A stretch of DNA of 64,000 nucleotides from Nicotiana tabacum (GCF_000715075.1 NC_134087.1:102153161-102217160), one strand, 5' to 3'; positions 33,565-45,597 are shown, counted from the stretch's first letter. Translations and numbers: made by a program. The notes: generated by a model not told the origin, from the letters alone.

Positions 33565-35134
33565 CTACTTGGTCCCAGAAGGACCCCCTCCAGACTGGAT
33601 GCTCTTGTCGATCAACTCTCCCAACTCGTGCAGGTTCAGTAGCAGGAATGCCCTTGCAAGATGCCCTCCTTCGTTTCCTTCAGCGTTTTGGCAGTCAGTG
33701 ACCCTTTTTCTCATCTTCCCTTCCAACTATATTAAACTGTACTCCAGGTATTCCAACCTTTCGCTGGATTTAGCGGCTCTTTCTTTCCATTCGTTAATTA
33801 TCTCCATGTTAGCTTTTTGTAGTGTCATGTGCTTGGCTTCAAACTCGTCTTTTCCGCAGCTTGTTGTACTTCACCTCTGCCTCAGCAACCTCGTCTATAA
33901 CCCTGTTTCCTGGCCCAACCCTTGGCTCAACGACCCCAGTTATGTTGTCCTCCAACCAAGAAGGGTATAGGTATGAGTGGCCCGCGTGATATCGGTCTTG
34001 CTAAATAGTATCCTTCTCTATAATAATCTTTAAGGTCCACATGTGTTGCGCTTCATTCTTATACGGGATGGCGTCACCTTAGAAACTGGACCTGAAATGA
34101 CTCATTTTAGCGACTCGTGGTATGATTTGTCTCCTTCATGCTTGTCTTATAACCCTGAGAGGAGTGTAAGGGTATATGCCCCTCAACCCGATCAACACCA
34201 AGTGTGGAAAATACCTGGACCTGATGATGAATTCATCAGTAGGGAACCACTCGAACATCCACTGGATTTGATCCTCAGTCAAATTTTCAAAAATCTATGC
34301 CCATACCACAACGTCCTCCGGCTGAGCAAACATGTATGAAATGTAGTTCATTCTTTTGGGATGATGGAAGGTTATATGATCATTCCACAGCCTTCGCGAA
34401 AACTCTTGACGGTATTGTCCCTTTTGGAGATGTTCCAACAACCAGACCTATAGCAGCAATTTGCAACCCTCGAAGAACCTGAACCCCTTCTGACATCGCT
34501 CCAAAGTCTGGTGCATGTCTGCAATGATCATAGGGATGATAGTGTATGTCTCCCCTTCGATCCCGTCCATCAGAGTTTTAGTCACCATGGCTAACCTAGT
34601 ATGGATCATATCCCCTTGGATTGGGAATACTAGCATGCCCAAGAAACACATAATAAACACGAAGACCCTAAGATGAATCCAACCTAAATAATTGATTGAG
34701 AACTCATCGTCAAAAATACGGTAGGAACTGTTGTGACCGTATCTTTCATAAAGGAACTCAAAAGGTATGTAGGAGTCCTTTAGGCATTTCAAGTTGTCCT
34801 TTTTCTTTAGCCCTACCATCTTCAGAAATGCCCTAGCAGTGTGATTTTTAGGTGCCAACAGATTAGGGCTATCCCAAGGTAACCCAGCAAATCCCCTATT
34901 TCTTCTAAAAGCGGTGTCATTTCTATGTTTCCAAAATGGAGCACGGCCCTTTCCTTGTCCCAAAACATAGTTACAGCTCAATCAGCATTTTGTTGAGCTG
35001 AAGGTCCATCAAAGAAGGCAAGTTTCCTAAGACTCGTTTCACATGGTTTTGGTCACACGAAGGAAGATCCTTCCACCAATCTAGCAAGAGTGAGGGTGTG
35101 CTAACCATACCGAATCTGGGGACCTCGTGCCTCA
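33565..35134 (-). pseudogene. ORF1 of Tat element 1 (Ogre-type extra ORF)
   Basis: It starts at an ATG at 35134 (MRHEVPRFGMV) and ends at TAG 33565 after SGGGPSGTK, about 520 codons. The central part (34448-34981) has LKDSYIPFEFLYERYGH and FFEGCKLLL; the same positions in Tat element 3 read LQFIYNRYGHIWG and GDFFEG. From memory this is the plant-mobile-domain-like/DUF7745 family, of unknown function. The C-terminal third is charged and coiled-coil-like. Frameshifts near 34980 and below 34448 and several stops interrupt it. Its place between the 5' LTR and gag is diagnostic for Ogre-like elements. Confidence 0.8.
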
Positions 35135-35835
35135 TTTTCTACAAAACAAACAGAGTCAAGCCATTTCCCCCTCTAGGTTCGTCTATTTATACAGTAATGA
35201 TTAGCATATTGGCATTTATTTCTCCAAATTAATGTGCATAATCGTGGTTACGTCCGTTGGGATTATGTAAAACCTGATGGACTTTGGACAAGGCTTGTCT
35301 TAAAGGCTTATTATATGGATAACATATTAACGCGACTAGGTTTGACCATGATGCATGCATGTATAATTTAATCAAAGTAAGGTTACTATAGAGGTCTAAA
35401 TTGGGACCCTCAAGTGGACAACTTGAGGGGGAAAGGCACGGAACCGCCAAATGCACCACTGATCGGCTAGTTTTACCGCAAATACGCCTTTCTGAATTTA
35501 AAGGGTGATAAATAGGAAGAGCACAAACACTCATCAAGAGTTGCTATAAGATTAATTACGCACGAGTGGAGTATGATGTTGAGCATGATTTATGCAACAA
35601 TAAATAGCATGTTGTCAAGTGTTTGCACGTAAGAAAATGATAAATGCAGTATTTAAATAATTGAAAGACAGTTACAGAAAAGAAAACAAAGAGACAAGTC
35701 AGTTTCAGGAATAAAAGAATCATAAATGCTTGAAAATAAACAGTTAAATTCAATTAAAGGGAAAGGGTACGTGTAATAGAGCATGCTTGGACTAATTCGC
35801 AAAAGATAAATTCATTATGGTAAGAGCGTAAAATA
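35135..35835 (-). other. 5' leader of Tat element 1
   Basis: 700 bases between primer site and ORF1. AT-rich, no coding sequence; short frames only. Confidence 0.5.
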
Positions 35836-35853
35836 TCCCTAGCAGAGTCGCCA
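35836..35853 (-). other. Primer binding site (tRNA-Arg type)
   Basis: The minus strand reads TGGCGACTCTGCTAGGGA, three bases from the LTR. It fits, with about two mismatches, the 3' end of plant tRNA-Arg as I remember it; tRNA-Arg priming is the reported pattern for Ogre elements. Complementarity is about 18 bases here, unlike the roughly 40 bases at 51030. Confidence 0.85.
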
Positions 35854-36844
35854 TGCTGTCGGGTCCCCCTTTTTCCCTTTTTGACGGGGAAGTCCGGGTT
35901 TCGACTTTCATGGGAAATAACTCGTTTCCTTTTGGGAATTGGGTATTTGAAGAGTCGCTACCTAACAGATTATGATGTGTTAGGGCACCTAGAGCGATTA
36001 ACTCATGTATCTAGTTTGCATTACCAGAGATTAGGGTAAGGTCTGGAAATAACCTTGAGGGGAAGGTATTAATCACCCCTCGCGGTCTACAACGGTGGGT
36101 CCCGACCGAACATAAATTATGTGAATTAGTCCTTTTGCAAATGAACAGTTTTAACACGTACTTGCAAGTAAAGGCATGTCTTAACATTCTAAGCACATGT
36201 ATGATTCAAGTAATGAAACAGGGGGAAAAGGCTTGAACAAGTCGCACATATATAAAGAAAAGTAACTTTAGTTAAACAACGGGAGTTGGGAAAGAGGGGT
36301 CCTAGGTTGGTTAGCCTATAGGATCATACTCACACAATGCCCGATAATCACTCCTCAGTGAGGGGCTACACATGACATTAGCGCGTAGTTATCATATCCT
36401 TACTACCCCATTCCCTCCCCTTGGTCATAGCCTAAAGCGTTCTAGCAACCTTGAAAGATGTCCTATGCGTGCACTACTCGTCCCTTCCTTGTGGCCCTGG
36501 AGGTATTTAGGACCTCTAATTTAGGTAGTTCTAGACCATCGTAAGTTATTTTAAAGGAGAAAAGTCTAAGCATAAATCAAAACAATTAGGACTGCATTTA
36601 AAGAGGGAACAATTAAAGGCTCACATTTCACCTCCACAAACAGAACAAATAATGCACGTCTCAAACAACATTTTCAGGTATTTAAGAGAAAAAACCTTAG
36701 AATGATATCTAGGTGAGCAAAGAACATGCAGTACTGAATTTGGAACAAAGTGTCAAAGACCTATTCAGCTTGCCTACTGATTTTTGACAAGTTGATTATG
36801 AGCAGTCACAGATAACAAAACACGATTTTATAGTTGTAGGATTT

Positions 36845-37400
36845 TTAATCGTCCTATAGGCTTGCCTATGCGTATAATGGTGATGTCCTATGAGCATGGT
36901 ATCTATTACTGATTAGGAATACAGTAAAATAGTAAACAATTTTTAAACGGGCTATTTGGGGTCCTATAGACATAATTTCTAGTGATATTGAGTAATACGA
37001 AAAAGTAGGTTATTTAATCTGATTCAGAACTGACGAGCACGAGTCAAACTGATTTTAAGTCTAACTAAACTGGTTTTAAGATCCTATAGGCATGATTTCT
37101 ATTACAGCTGATTTTAAATCCAATAGGCATGGTATCTAATTAGTAAAAGTTGATTTTGATCTTATATGCATGATTTCTACGGAGACGAATTTGAATACAT
37201 GTTGTAATGGAAACTGAACTTCAATTACTTTACACCCTATAGGCATGATATCTTATTATAAAGCCGATTCAGATCCTATAGGCATGGCTTCTAATTGTGT
37301 GAAAGTAAAACATGCAGAATTTATTTAAACAAAGCAGATCCTATATGCATATTATCTAACAAACACAATTGAATAAAAATAAACCCTATAGGCATGTTAT
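36845..37400. repeat. Interspersed CCTATAGGCATG motif cluster (5' LTR)
   Basis: Same motif and spacing as 10075-10640. Several units differ between the LTRs inside the motif itself. Confidence 0.8.
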
Positions 37401-38633
37401 CTACATAATTTACCCACAATATACAACTACCCTCCCTTTTTCACTAATCACCCTACTATTATTTTACAAATAACTATTACAGACCAATGATTAATAAAAT
37501 TACATAGATAGAACAGAAATTAAGCTATAGGGAGCCTGAAGTAGGCCCAAAGTGATTTCCAAGCCTCCAATAGTCTCAAATGCCCAAAGTTCCATAACCA
37601 ATTTCATGTCTAGGTGTGTCAGAGTTCCCTAAGGACCTCAAGAATCCCGGACAGTGCTCACACCTAAACCTTTCTCAAATAATAACTGATTATTCTGCAG
37701 TTTGGAAGTGCCAACCCTGATATGCTAGAGTTCAAAGAGATCTCAAGGGTCTCTAAGCAGTACACATACCAGAGGGGCATGACCTAGTATTCTAGGAGTA
37801 AGTGAAAGTGCATAATGGTTTGAAAGAGTTTAAAACAAAGGTCTTAGGACTGAAAAGAACTTCTGAAAACCATTAGTGATAAAACAGTTTGAGGAAAGTG
37901 TAAAAGGATAGTTTGCAATTAGAACATGAGTCATAGAACAAACAGTTTTAGGAAGTACTTTGGCAAACAACCATCACACAAGGGAAGAGGGGCCGGGAAC
38001 ACAGAGGATACACCTTAAAAGAACTCTTAAAGGGGTCCACAGAATTGGAATGCAAGTCATGTAGCAAAGATCACAGTAGAAACATGTTGAAGCCATTCTA
38101 GGGAGAGTAATTAACTTAGCAGGAGTGAGGCAGAGCAGGAAAAGACTTAGATGGGCAGGCTAGGCAAGTATTAACAGGTGAAGGCATGCTAATTACACAA
38201 AGGCAGAGTCTAGGAATGCTATATAAATAGTAGTCAATCAAACATGCTTAGTTTCATATGTATACATGTTAAACAAGATAGCAAATAAGCAAGTAAAGTG
38301 AAAACATGCTAATTACATATTTGAATAGGCAGTATTAGGCATGCTGGGTAAGCAGTAAATAGGGGCAAGAATGGACTCAGGCCATATGGACTAAAGTAGT
38401 AAGTAAACACATAGGTTTTGATTCTTAAAATTAATCAGAAGCATACCTAGTTAAAGAATAAAAAACACAAGATGTGAGAAAGGTATTGTGCAATTTCCAG
38501 CCTTGGCTTGTAGCCGACTAGAACAACAGAGGTCACAAGTAGCAAGGAGAGTAGAGAGAGCCTTTTTAGAGTGTAAAAGTGGTAGTTTTGAACTATATGT
38601 TATATGTTCGTGTCTGGAAGTTAAAATAAGAGG

Positions 38634-38645
38634 GAGTTTATATAG
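38634..38645 (-). promoter_or_regulatory. TATA box of Tat element 1 promoter
   Basis: The minus strand reads CTATATAAACTC. Transcription would start around 38600, giving U3 of about 2 kb and R-U5 of about 2.75 kb. Confidence 0.7.
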
Positions 38646-38726
38646 TAATCAAGAGTTAAACAAAATAAAGTAAAGAATCAATTATGTAGCAATTAGGGAA
38701 ATTCACAAAATCAGTCAGTCACGTAA

Positions 38727-38793
38727 AATCAGTAAGTCTTCCCCTTAATCAAAGGATAAATCAGTAAGTTTTCCCCTTAATCAAAGGATAATC
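38727..38793. repeat. Tandem duplication private to 5' LTR
   Basis: AAATCAGTAAGT, CTTCCCCTTAATC and AAAGGAT occur twice in a row (about 33 bases each); the other LTR has one copy at about 11947. Confidence 0.8.
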
Positions 38794-40651
38794 AATCAAC
38801 GGTAAAAAGTAGAACAGATGTTTAAGGAAAGAAATCAAGTAAGACTTAGGTACAGAGTAGGTAATTAGGGGTGAATGAACAGGAGTTTCAATTAAGGAAA
38901 CAATCAGTAAGAATCAGCAAATAATAAATAAGGCAAGGGGAAACTAATTAAGGCAAGAAGTTCAATCAAACCGAGTAGAGAAGTAAGAATCAAGGGTTTT
39001 GCTAAGGAAAAGAATTCAAATCAAACCAGAAAATAAGAACTTCAAAATAGTCAAGGGTTCAATCAAAGAGAAAAATCACGTAAAGAGTCAGCAAGTCTCG
39101 TAGACAAAAATAAGGCAAGGAATGAATAGTCAGGATTCGATACATAATTTCAACGAAATAAATTGGTAAATCAAGAAAATGACACTGATTTAGGGAGAAA
39201 AATATAGGTTTACCATGAACAACCAAAATGAATATAGACATGCAGAATCAGTAGAAAAGTTGGACCAAGAAACTCAGTAGAGGCATATCAGGATAAAAAT
39301 CACAAGACATATAATTAGCTAAAGAAAAATCACAAGAACTCAAGCGAGGACAAAGTCAGCATACAAGTAACTCAGAAACCAAACAAAAATGTCGAAAAAT
39401 TAAGGCTTTTAGTATAAACGAGTTAAGGTTAGAGCAAACCTTACGAAATTAGTCAAGACACATAAGAAGCAGAAGATCAAACACTCAACACTATCAAACA
39501 TTTTTTTGGAAAAGAAATTTTCGGGAAACCCTAGTTTAGGAAAATGGAAAACCATTCGAAAATCAGAAGATCTTTGTAATAATCAGAAGGTCTTTTGTAA
39601 AAAACATATGAAATAGGTCCAAACATCTCACATCTGTACAAATCTAAGAAGTTCAGAAGGAAGAAATTAGGGTTTCGAGAAGAGCCAGAGGTGAAGAAGT
39701 AAGCTTAGAAACCCATAGATCTAAGGCGATATAGGAAGATCTTACTCGGAATCAAACCGGGATAGCCTGAAACTAGGCAAGAAAGGGCCATAGATGTAAG
39801 CAGACTAACCCTGGTTCCTTGAGGACCCTGGAGATGGTGATACTAGTAGAGGAGAGGCCATTAGAGGCCTGGGGGTGGTGAGAAACCACCATGAATAGCC
39901 ATAGATGAGTGACAGCGAGGTCCAATTAGGGTTAGGTTTTGAGAGCATTGGAGAGGAAAGGGATTTCAGGGCGGCTGTGTGGGTGAGAATGATCGGGTTT
40001 TGGGGGGGGGGGTCGTTTAGTTTAATTTAGGAAAGGGTTAATTGTGGCCGTTGATCTCTATGATCAACGATCGATATTTGAATGAGATTGGGGCCGGGTC
40101 GGGCATTAAGTTTTGGGGTGGGTAGGATTAGGTTAAAAATTGGGTTGGGTATTGGGTCAAATTTGAATAAAAAATAGGGGCAAATTTTAAATAGCTAATT
40201 TTAACAACTAAATAATTTATAAAAATAATAAATGAATACCAAAAATATCTTTGTGTACTAAAATGATTTAAAATAGTTATTTAACTTCTTAAAAATATAA
40301 AACACCATTTTATGCATAAATAATGTAATTATACATTAGTAAGGGCTATTATTGCAACGATGTGCAATTTAGCCTAAAAATGTAAATATAATTACAAAAA
40401 ATACACTAAAAATAGTTAAACACTAAGTTAGCATAAATAATAAATTTATATGGCTAAATCATCACAAAAGTAATTTGAAGGATAATTATTGGATATTTAT
40501 ATAATAAAAGAGAAGAAATAAATTAATCTGGAGCTTTTAAAACTATGGAAAAATTATAAAAAAAATGTGTGCATGCTTATAACTGTATATGTACTATTTT
40601 GAAAGTATATATACGTGTTTAAAATATGTGAGGTAAAATTGGGTATCAACA

Positions 40652-40656
40652 CCTAA
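40652..40656. repeat. Target duplication CCTAA, right copy
   Basis: Identical to 9083-9087. Confidence 0.93.
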
Positions 40657-40880
40657 GGCTACTCCTATTTATACTTGTCTAGGGATGATCCTAAATACAA
40701 AATTAATTTAGACAATTCTATCACCTTCTACTAATATCTTCCTTAAATATCCAAGACTTTAAAATATCTAGATATTTCTTCAGTGCAATAAATATCTAAG
40801 ATATTACACCATAACTTTCTAAAAACTTCTTCTAATTATAATTTTTACTCTTCCAAAAAATCTAACTTAATTTTATTACA
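40657..40880 (-). repeat. 5' LTR of copia element, second part
   Basis: Continues the LTR broken at 9087; it matches 6026-6244 (GGCTACTCCTATTTATACTT and onward) and ends TTACA before GAACA. Confidence 0.9.
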
Positions 40881-41350
40881 GAACATGTGAAAAAAGTACT
40901 TGATGAAAGAGTGGTCTTCAATAAAATCATAGGACAAATCCATCAATTTAGCCTTCTAAATACAAATGAGAAGAGGAGTTCAGTACCAGGTGTCAATTCA
41001 TTCAAAATAAACAACAAAGAGACATATGAGCTTTTAAACTACCCTATTCATTTCAGAAAGAATAACGGTATTGCTATTTGAGAAATCAGATTTGTTTTTT
41101 CGTTGGCTATAAAGTTTTAAATACTTTATACTATTAACATATAGATTGTGAATAAAAATTTGATATCACCGAATGTTCAAACATTTAAATGAAATAGGTC
41201 ACACAATTTTCACACATAAGTTGCATTTACTAATTATTTTTGAGGAATTTTCATAAACCACTATTGTTTAGTGACTATTGACTTCCTATAGCTACCATAT
41301 ACATAATTACTTCCTATAGCTACTATTCAGTTGTTACGGTAGTATATTCG
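40881..41350. other. Flank of the copia insertion, unassigned
   Basis: AT-rich. The small open frame at 40887-41081 matches nothing I know. A repeat-like phrase (ACTTCCTATAGCTAC) occurs twice at 41280-41325. Confidence 0.35.
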
Positions 41351-41379
41351 CTGTATTCGCGCTGTTGTATTCTTCGTTG

Positions 41380-41695
41380 TATTCGCGTTGTTGTATTCAT
41401 GAATACAGCAGCAAAAAGCGCCTAAAAATCAGGGCAGTCCAGCTGTACGCGCATGTATTCATATGTATTCGCGCGATGTATTCATTAATACAGCAATAAA
41501 AAGCGCCTAAAATCAGGGCAGTCCAGCTGTTCGTGCATGTATTCACATGTATTTGCACTGCTGTATTCTTTAATACAACAGTAAAAAGCACTTAAAATCA
41601 GGCAAGTCTAGCTGTACGCGCATGTATTCACATGTATTCGCGCTATGTATTCATGAATACAGTAACAACAATCACCTTAAAAATGGGCATGTCCA
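41380..41695. repeat. 85-bp tandem repeat with GTATTC/GAATAC words
   Basis: About four units. The marker AAAAAGCGCCT starts near 41413, 41498 and 41583, and a degenerate fourth sits near 41668. Each unit holds inverted words (GTATTCATGAATAC is palindromic). Confidence 0.85.
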
Positions 41696-41950
41696 ATTGT
41701 CTAAGAGAGAGGGAAAAAATATAAATAGCGTATTTCATGCCTTAATGGTAGTATATACCATAAATACTTATTTTTATATAAAATATAAAAGATAGCAATA
41801 GAAAATAATAGCTTTAAAAAGGGTTTTATTTATAATAAATAGGGTGTAAAACTTTTCTATAGGAGGTAAAATTTCCATTATTTTTCTTTAAAGAACTGCC
41901 AACATCAATTACTTATTAGTTTAGTAGGCTTCTTTAAGTTACATGCTTTC

Positions 41951-42590
41951 TGTCATGGGCTGCTTTCCAGACACGACCCATGACCCCTTGGCCGCGCCCC
42001 ATGGCGGCCTAGCAAGCCTCACAATGCCTAGCGTCATGGTCGGCCCCGCGGTCTTGGCTTCGCCAAGTGACAAGCGCGCATGCGCCTCTGTCGCCCCACC
42101 GATGCCTCTCGCCAGCGCCCAGTGGCTAGCAAATGACAACAGCGTCGCGCGCCCTGACAATGTCGCGCGCGCAGATCCTGATGCCTCGCCAGCGCCCAGC
42201 TGCAGGCCCATTCCAGCAGTGCCTCGCGCACAGACCCTGATGCCAAGCGCCAGCGCCCAGCCTCAAGCAGACACAGCAAGTGTCGCGCGCGCCCACAACA
42301 CCGCGCGCGCAGACCCTAACCCGCAAGACAAAGTTGCTGCCATTGGACTTAGTTCTACATTGTAATAAACTAAGTCCTTTTCATTATAATTATAGGCTAG
42401 TTTACATCATTTTCATTCAGTGTGCTTCTACAGCTTTATTAGGACTAGTCTTGCAACTTTGGTTTATTTTTTTTAAGCATTATTAGGGGCGATCAAGCAA
42501 TCAAACATTTTCAGCAATCAATTTTCTGTACTGGTGTCTCTCCCCCTCAACACCGCATCTTTTGTAATCAGCATTTCATTCATCAAATGT
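41951..42590 (+). repeat. Left LTR copy, truncated, with 25-bp insert
   Basis: Starts TGTCATG like the right copy, then holds 25 extra bases (41955-41979) before ATGACCCCTTGG. It follows the right copy until TTCATTCATCAA and then leaves it. Contains CGCGCGC-rich segments. Confidence 0.75.
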
Positions 42591-42641
42591 GTGAAGCTCC
42601 TGGATGCAATTTTCAGGACTAGTCTTGCAACTTGGGTTCGA

Positions 42642-43286
42642 TGACATGCTGGAGGAATATCTCCGCAACTTTGCAACTGGATCACAGAAGCATTGGGTGA
42701 AGCTCCTGAATGCTGCTCAACTGTGTTTCAATTCTCAAAAGAGCCATCATACAAACAAAAGCCCTTTTGAAATTGTTACCGGACAGCAACCGCTTCTCCT
42801 GCAAACGGTGAATGCATCAACCATGCCGAAATCTCCTCGAGCTGCCAACTTCTGGAGCGAATGGGAGCACAACATGGGGATAGTGCGGAGCTATCTCGTC
42901 AAAGCCCAAGAGCGGGCAAAAAGGTTCACCGAACAAAAGCTTTGCTTTGCCCAACATCAAACAGGGGACAAAGTAATGTTATGCATCCTAAAGCGATACT
43001 TGTTTGCAGAGAGGACCCATGACCCTCGCCTGCAACAAAAATACATCAGGCCCCTACCCATCGAAAAACGTATTGGAAAGTCCACATACCAGGTGAAAAC
43101 TCCATCCTGGTGGAAGATCCATCCAGTCTTCCATGTTAGTCGCATGAAATCATTGCGTCGCTACAACAGCAAGCTCACAGAACAGAGGGGCACATACCTC
43201 CCATCCAACAACCACCAGAAGCATCATCATCATCATCATCATCATCATAAGGCTCCGAGGCCGGTGCCAACTCAGGTGGGGGAGAA
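42642..43286 (+). pseudogene. Gypsy integrase C-terminal fragment
   Basis: The reading frame contains LEEYLRNFATGSQKHW, LCFNSQKSHHTNKSPFEIVTG, GDKVMLCILKRYLF and IHPVFHVSRMKSLRRY. These are the end of the integrase core (the segment after the catalytic Glu) and the GPY-like C-terminal domain of Ty3/gypsy elements. The zinc domain and all three catalytic residues are absent, so it cannot be active. The upstream part of the open frame (42604-42641) is LTR-derived. A (CAT)n run near 43223-43250 encodes nine His, probably a microsatellite expansion. The frame runs on into the LTR and stops at 43323. Confidence 0.82.
43275..43286 (+). other. Polypurine tract of gypsy derivative
   Basis: GGTGGGGGAGAA directly before TGTCATGACC. 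Confidence 0.85.
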
Positions 43287-43962
43287 TGTCATGACCCCTT
43301 GGTCGCGCCCCATAGCGTCCTAGCAAGCCTCACAATGACTAGCGCCATGGTCGGCCCCGTGGTCTTGGCTGTTCCAAGTGACAAGCGCGCATGCGCCTCT
43401 GTCGCCCCATCGATGCCTCTCGCCAGCGCCCAGTGGCTGGCCAATGACAACAGTGTCGCGCGCCCTGACAATGTCGCACGCGCAAATCCTGATGCCTCGC
43501 TAGCGCCCAGCTGTAGGCCCATTCCAGAAGCGCCTCGCGCACAGACCCTGATGCCAAGCGCCAGCGCCCAGCCTCAGGCCAACATAGCAAGTGTCGCGCG
43601 CGCCCACAACACCGCGCGCGTAGACCCTGACCCGCAAGACAAAGTTGCTGCCATCGGACTTAGTTCTACATTGTAATAAACTAAGTCCTTTTCATTGTAA
43701 TTATAGGCTAGTTTACATCATTTTCATTCAGTGTGCTTCTACAGCTTTATTAGGACTAGTCTTGCAACTTTGGTTTATTTTTTTTAAGCATTATTAGGGG
43801 GGATCAAGCAATCAAACATTTTCAGCAATCAATTTTTTGTACTGGTGTCTTTCCCCCTCGACACTGCATCTTTTGTAATCAGCATTTCATTCATCAATAA
43901 AATCATCATCATCATTCAAAACCCAATTCTCTCTCAGCTTCCGCAATTGCTCGTGACATTGG
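43287..43962 (+). repeat. Right LTR of gypsy derivative
   Basis: Starts TGTCATGACC; I place the end at GCTCGTGACA. In the first 400 aligned bases I see roughly 22 differences from the left copy, mostly C/T or G/A and often at CG sites. Confidence 0.75.
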
Positions 43963-44274
43963 TTTTCCCACACGGCAGTGATAATCTAGTCTAGCGTGCG
44001 GAGGAGACCTCATTGGCGGATAGGAACCGCACTGACATCGGTTGCTTAGCCTTACGTTGCCCTTCCAAAGAACATCAGGAAGGCGTTGCGTAACATTTCA
44101 CCTGTAAGGTTCCTTGGGACAACATAGGCCCAGTACGAGGTATCCATACTCTACACAGTTCATTTTGGACCCGAGAGTATTGGTTTATGATATAAAATGT
44201 TACTATTTAGTTAGGTATCCTTTATTTTTCTTTTCTTTTGGACGAATTACGAGCCAAGAAAGCGTGACAAGATA
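43963..44274. other. Unassigned stretch between two elements
   Basis: No gene seen. It could be the rest of the gypsy LTR or old flanking DNA. Confidence 0.3.
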
Positions 44275-45597
44275 GTTGGTTGTGATGGATAATAGATCTG
44301 AATATCGGAAGGAAATAGTCAGGATCACTTGCATGTAATATAGACAACACATAATCATAGATTTTAATCGAACATAAAATTGATATTTATCTCTTGAAGC
44401 GTGACCGCGATCGCGAAAAGAGCCTCCAAACAAGAGCGAAACCCTCCACAAGATCATCCTCTAGTTCTACAGTCTTCTGCTGTGTGACCCGAGTAATGCT
44501 CGGAATTAGCGAAACTCGTGTGGGCAAGTTTCTCCTAGGAAAATCATGTGGTAAAAGCCTTGCCTCCTTATGGAATAAGACCCCTTTATATAGCCACAGG
44601 TTTTAGGGTTTAAACCCTTTTGCTAAACTTGTTGGGTCTTCCTTTTCCACGAAGAAATAGAATTCCATTTAATTCCTAATTATTTAGGCACAACAGGGAT
44701 CGCAGTATTTAATTAACGAGGCTTCTTATTATGGATTTAATTCGAAATATTCGAATTAATACTACCATAATAAATTACGAATTATTCTACTAAAAATTCG
44801 TAACTGCACTCCTAAGTTCAATTTCAAAATTTTTCCATTACACCTTATTTAACTCTCCATGTTAAGATTTAGATACTAATTAAATAAATTAAATTACTAA
44901 CAATTTAATTCATTGATTATTTCCTTTAGACTTTCGCTTAACTTATTTCATGTGACGGATACAAAATCCACCTGCGAGGTTTACACATGAAAACTTATAA
45001 GCTTTCATAAAGGTGTATCATCAATCTCTAGAACGAGACATGGATTCCATCAACTAACTAGTACTTTGCCAATGTATATCATCATTGTCCAATTTACCAG
45101 GCATATTGACCCACGAATGAATCTAGTCTTTTAATAAATCAAAACAATAATAATATACACAACTAATATTAATTATATCAAGATTAAGAGTATAAGTACA
45201 TTTAATGGCTAGAGAATTTATTTTATTAAATCAGTATAAAATACTTATCTCTACTTGGTCCGTTCAATATATACAAAATGTACTAGCACAAGAAGTCGGA
45301 ATTAAACCATTCCCATAATCAAGACAAATTATATTTAATCTTGTGCTACAATCATTCCTGAGGGTTTGTCCAATTCCATCATTAGATTGTGAACATGATA
45401 TTTATACTTATAAGAACCGATGATTTAATCTTCCGTGTATAGCTAAACTTTATACACTAAATCATCTACTATATAAGTAAAGGACACAAACTAATATATG
45501 ATCTATTTAAAACTTTATTAAAATTAAATAAATAATTGTTCCATAATAAATATTATATCCAAACCAAAATTCATGGTTAATAGTATATATCCCAACA
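44275..45597 (-). repeat. Long copia LTR (minus strand)
   Basis: On the minus strand it begins TGTTGGGATATATAC after a polypurine tract. A TATA box (GGCTATATAAAGG, 44583-44595) lies about 1 kb in. The left end is estimated from the usual R-U5 length; the partner LTR is not present. Confidence 0.6.
44583..44595 (-). promoter_or_regulatory. TATA box of long copia LTR
   Basis: The minus strand reads GGCTATATAAAGG, a good plant TATA context. Confidence 0.6.

Larger units (their letters stand above)
9088..40651 (-). mobile_element. Tat/Ogre-type Ty3/gypsy element, 31.6 kb with nested insert
   Basis: Both LTRs, a perfect 5-base target duplication, a primer site, ORF1, gag-pro, a spliced pol and a long 3' region are present. 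Subtracting the inner 10.3 kb element leaves about 21.3 kb, unusually large and typical of Tat/Ogre elements. Lineage markers are an ORF before gag, two RNase H domains, an intron between protease and RT, and more than 10 kb (with insert) between integrase and the 3' LTR. All ORFs carry stops or frameshifts, and the protease active site is disrupted, so it is not autonomous now. Confidence 0.93.
35857..40651 (-). repeat. 5' LTR of Tat element 1 (4795 bp)
   Basis: Pairs with 9088-13836 and is 46 bases longer, largely because of a tandem duplication at 38727-38793 and an 8-base duplication near 38603. TATA at 38634, motif cluster at 36845-37400. Confidence 0.95.
41951..43962 (+). mobile_element. 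CpG-rich gypsy deletion derivative
   Basis: Two similar LTR copies (41951-42590, truncated, and 43287-43962) flank only the C-terminal end of integrase. A polypurine tract precedes the right LTR, so it lies on the plus strand. The primer site, gag, protease, RT and most of integrase are missing. The junction at 42591-42650 includes a stray LTR phrase, so it is not a simple deletion. I could not find a matching target duplication; the right end may extend past 43962. Confidence 0.75.

Noticed and set aside
9088..40651. Integrated pararetrovirus (RT plus RNase H, no obvious env)
   Set aside because: LTRs, integrase with a DDE triad, a target duplication and Tat-type architecture identify an LTR retrotransposon.
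41943..42365. 140-residue Ala/Pro-rich open frame, repeated in the second LTR copy
   Set aside because: Several frames on both strands are open here because CG-rich sequence lacks stops; it lies within an LTR and has no recognisable domain.
42604..43323. 239-residue frame as an intact gene with a His-rich tail
   Set aside because: It is an integrase C-terminal fragment joined to LTR sequence at both ends; the His run is a CAT microsatellite.
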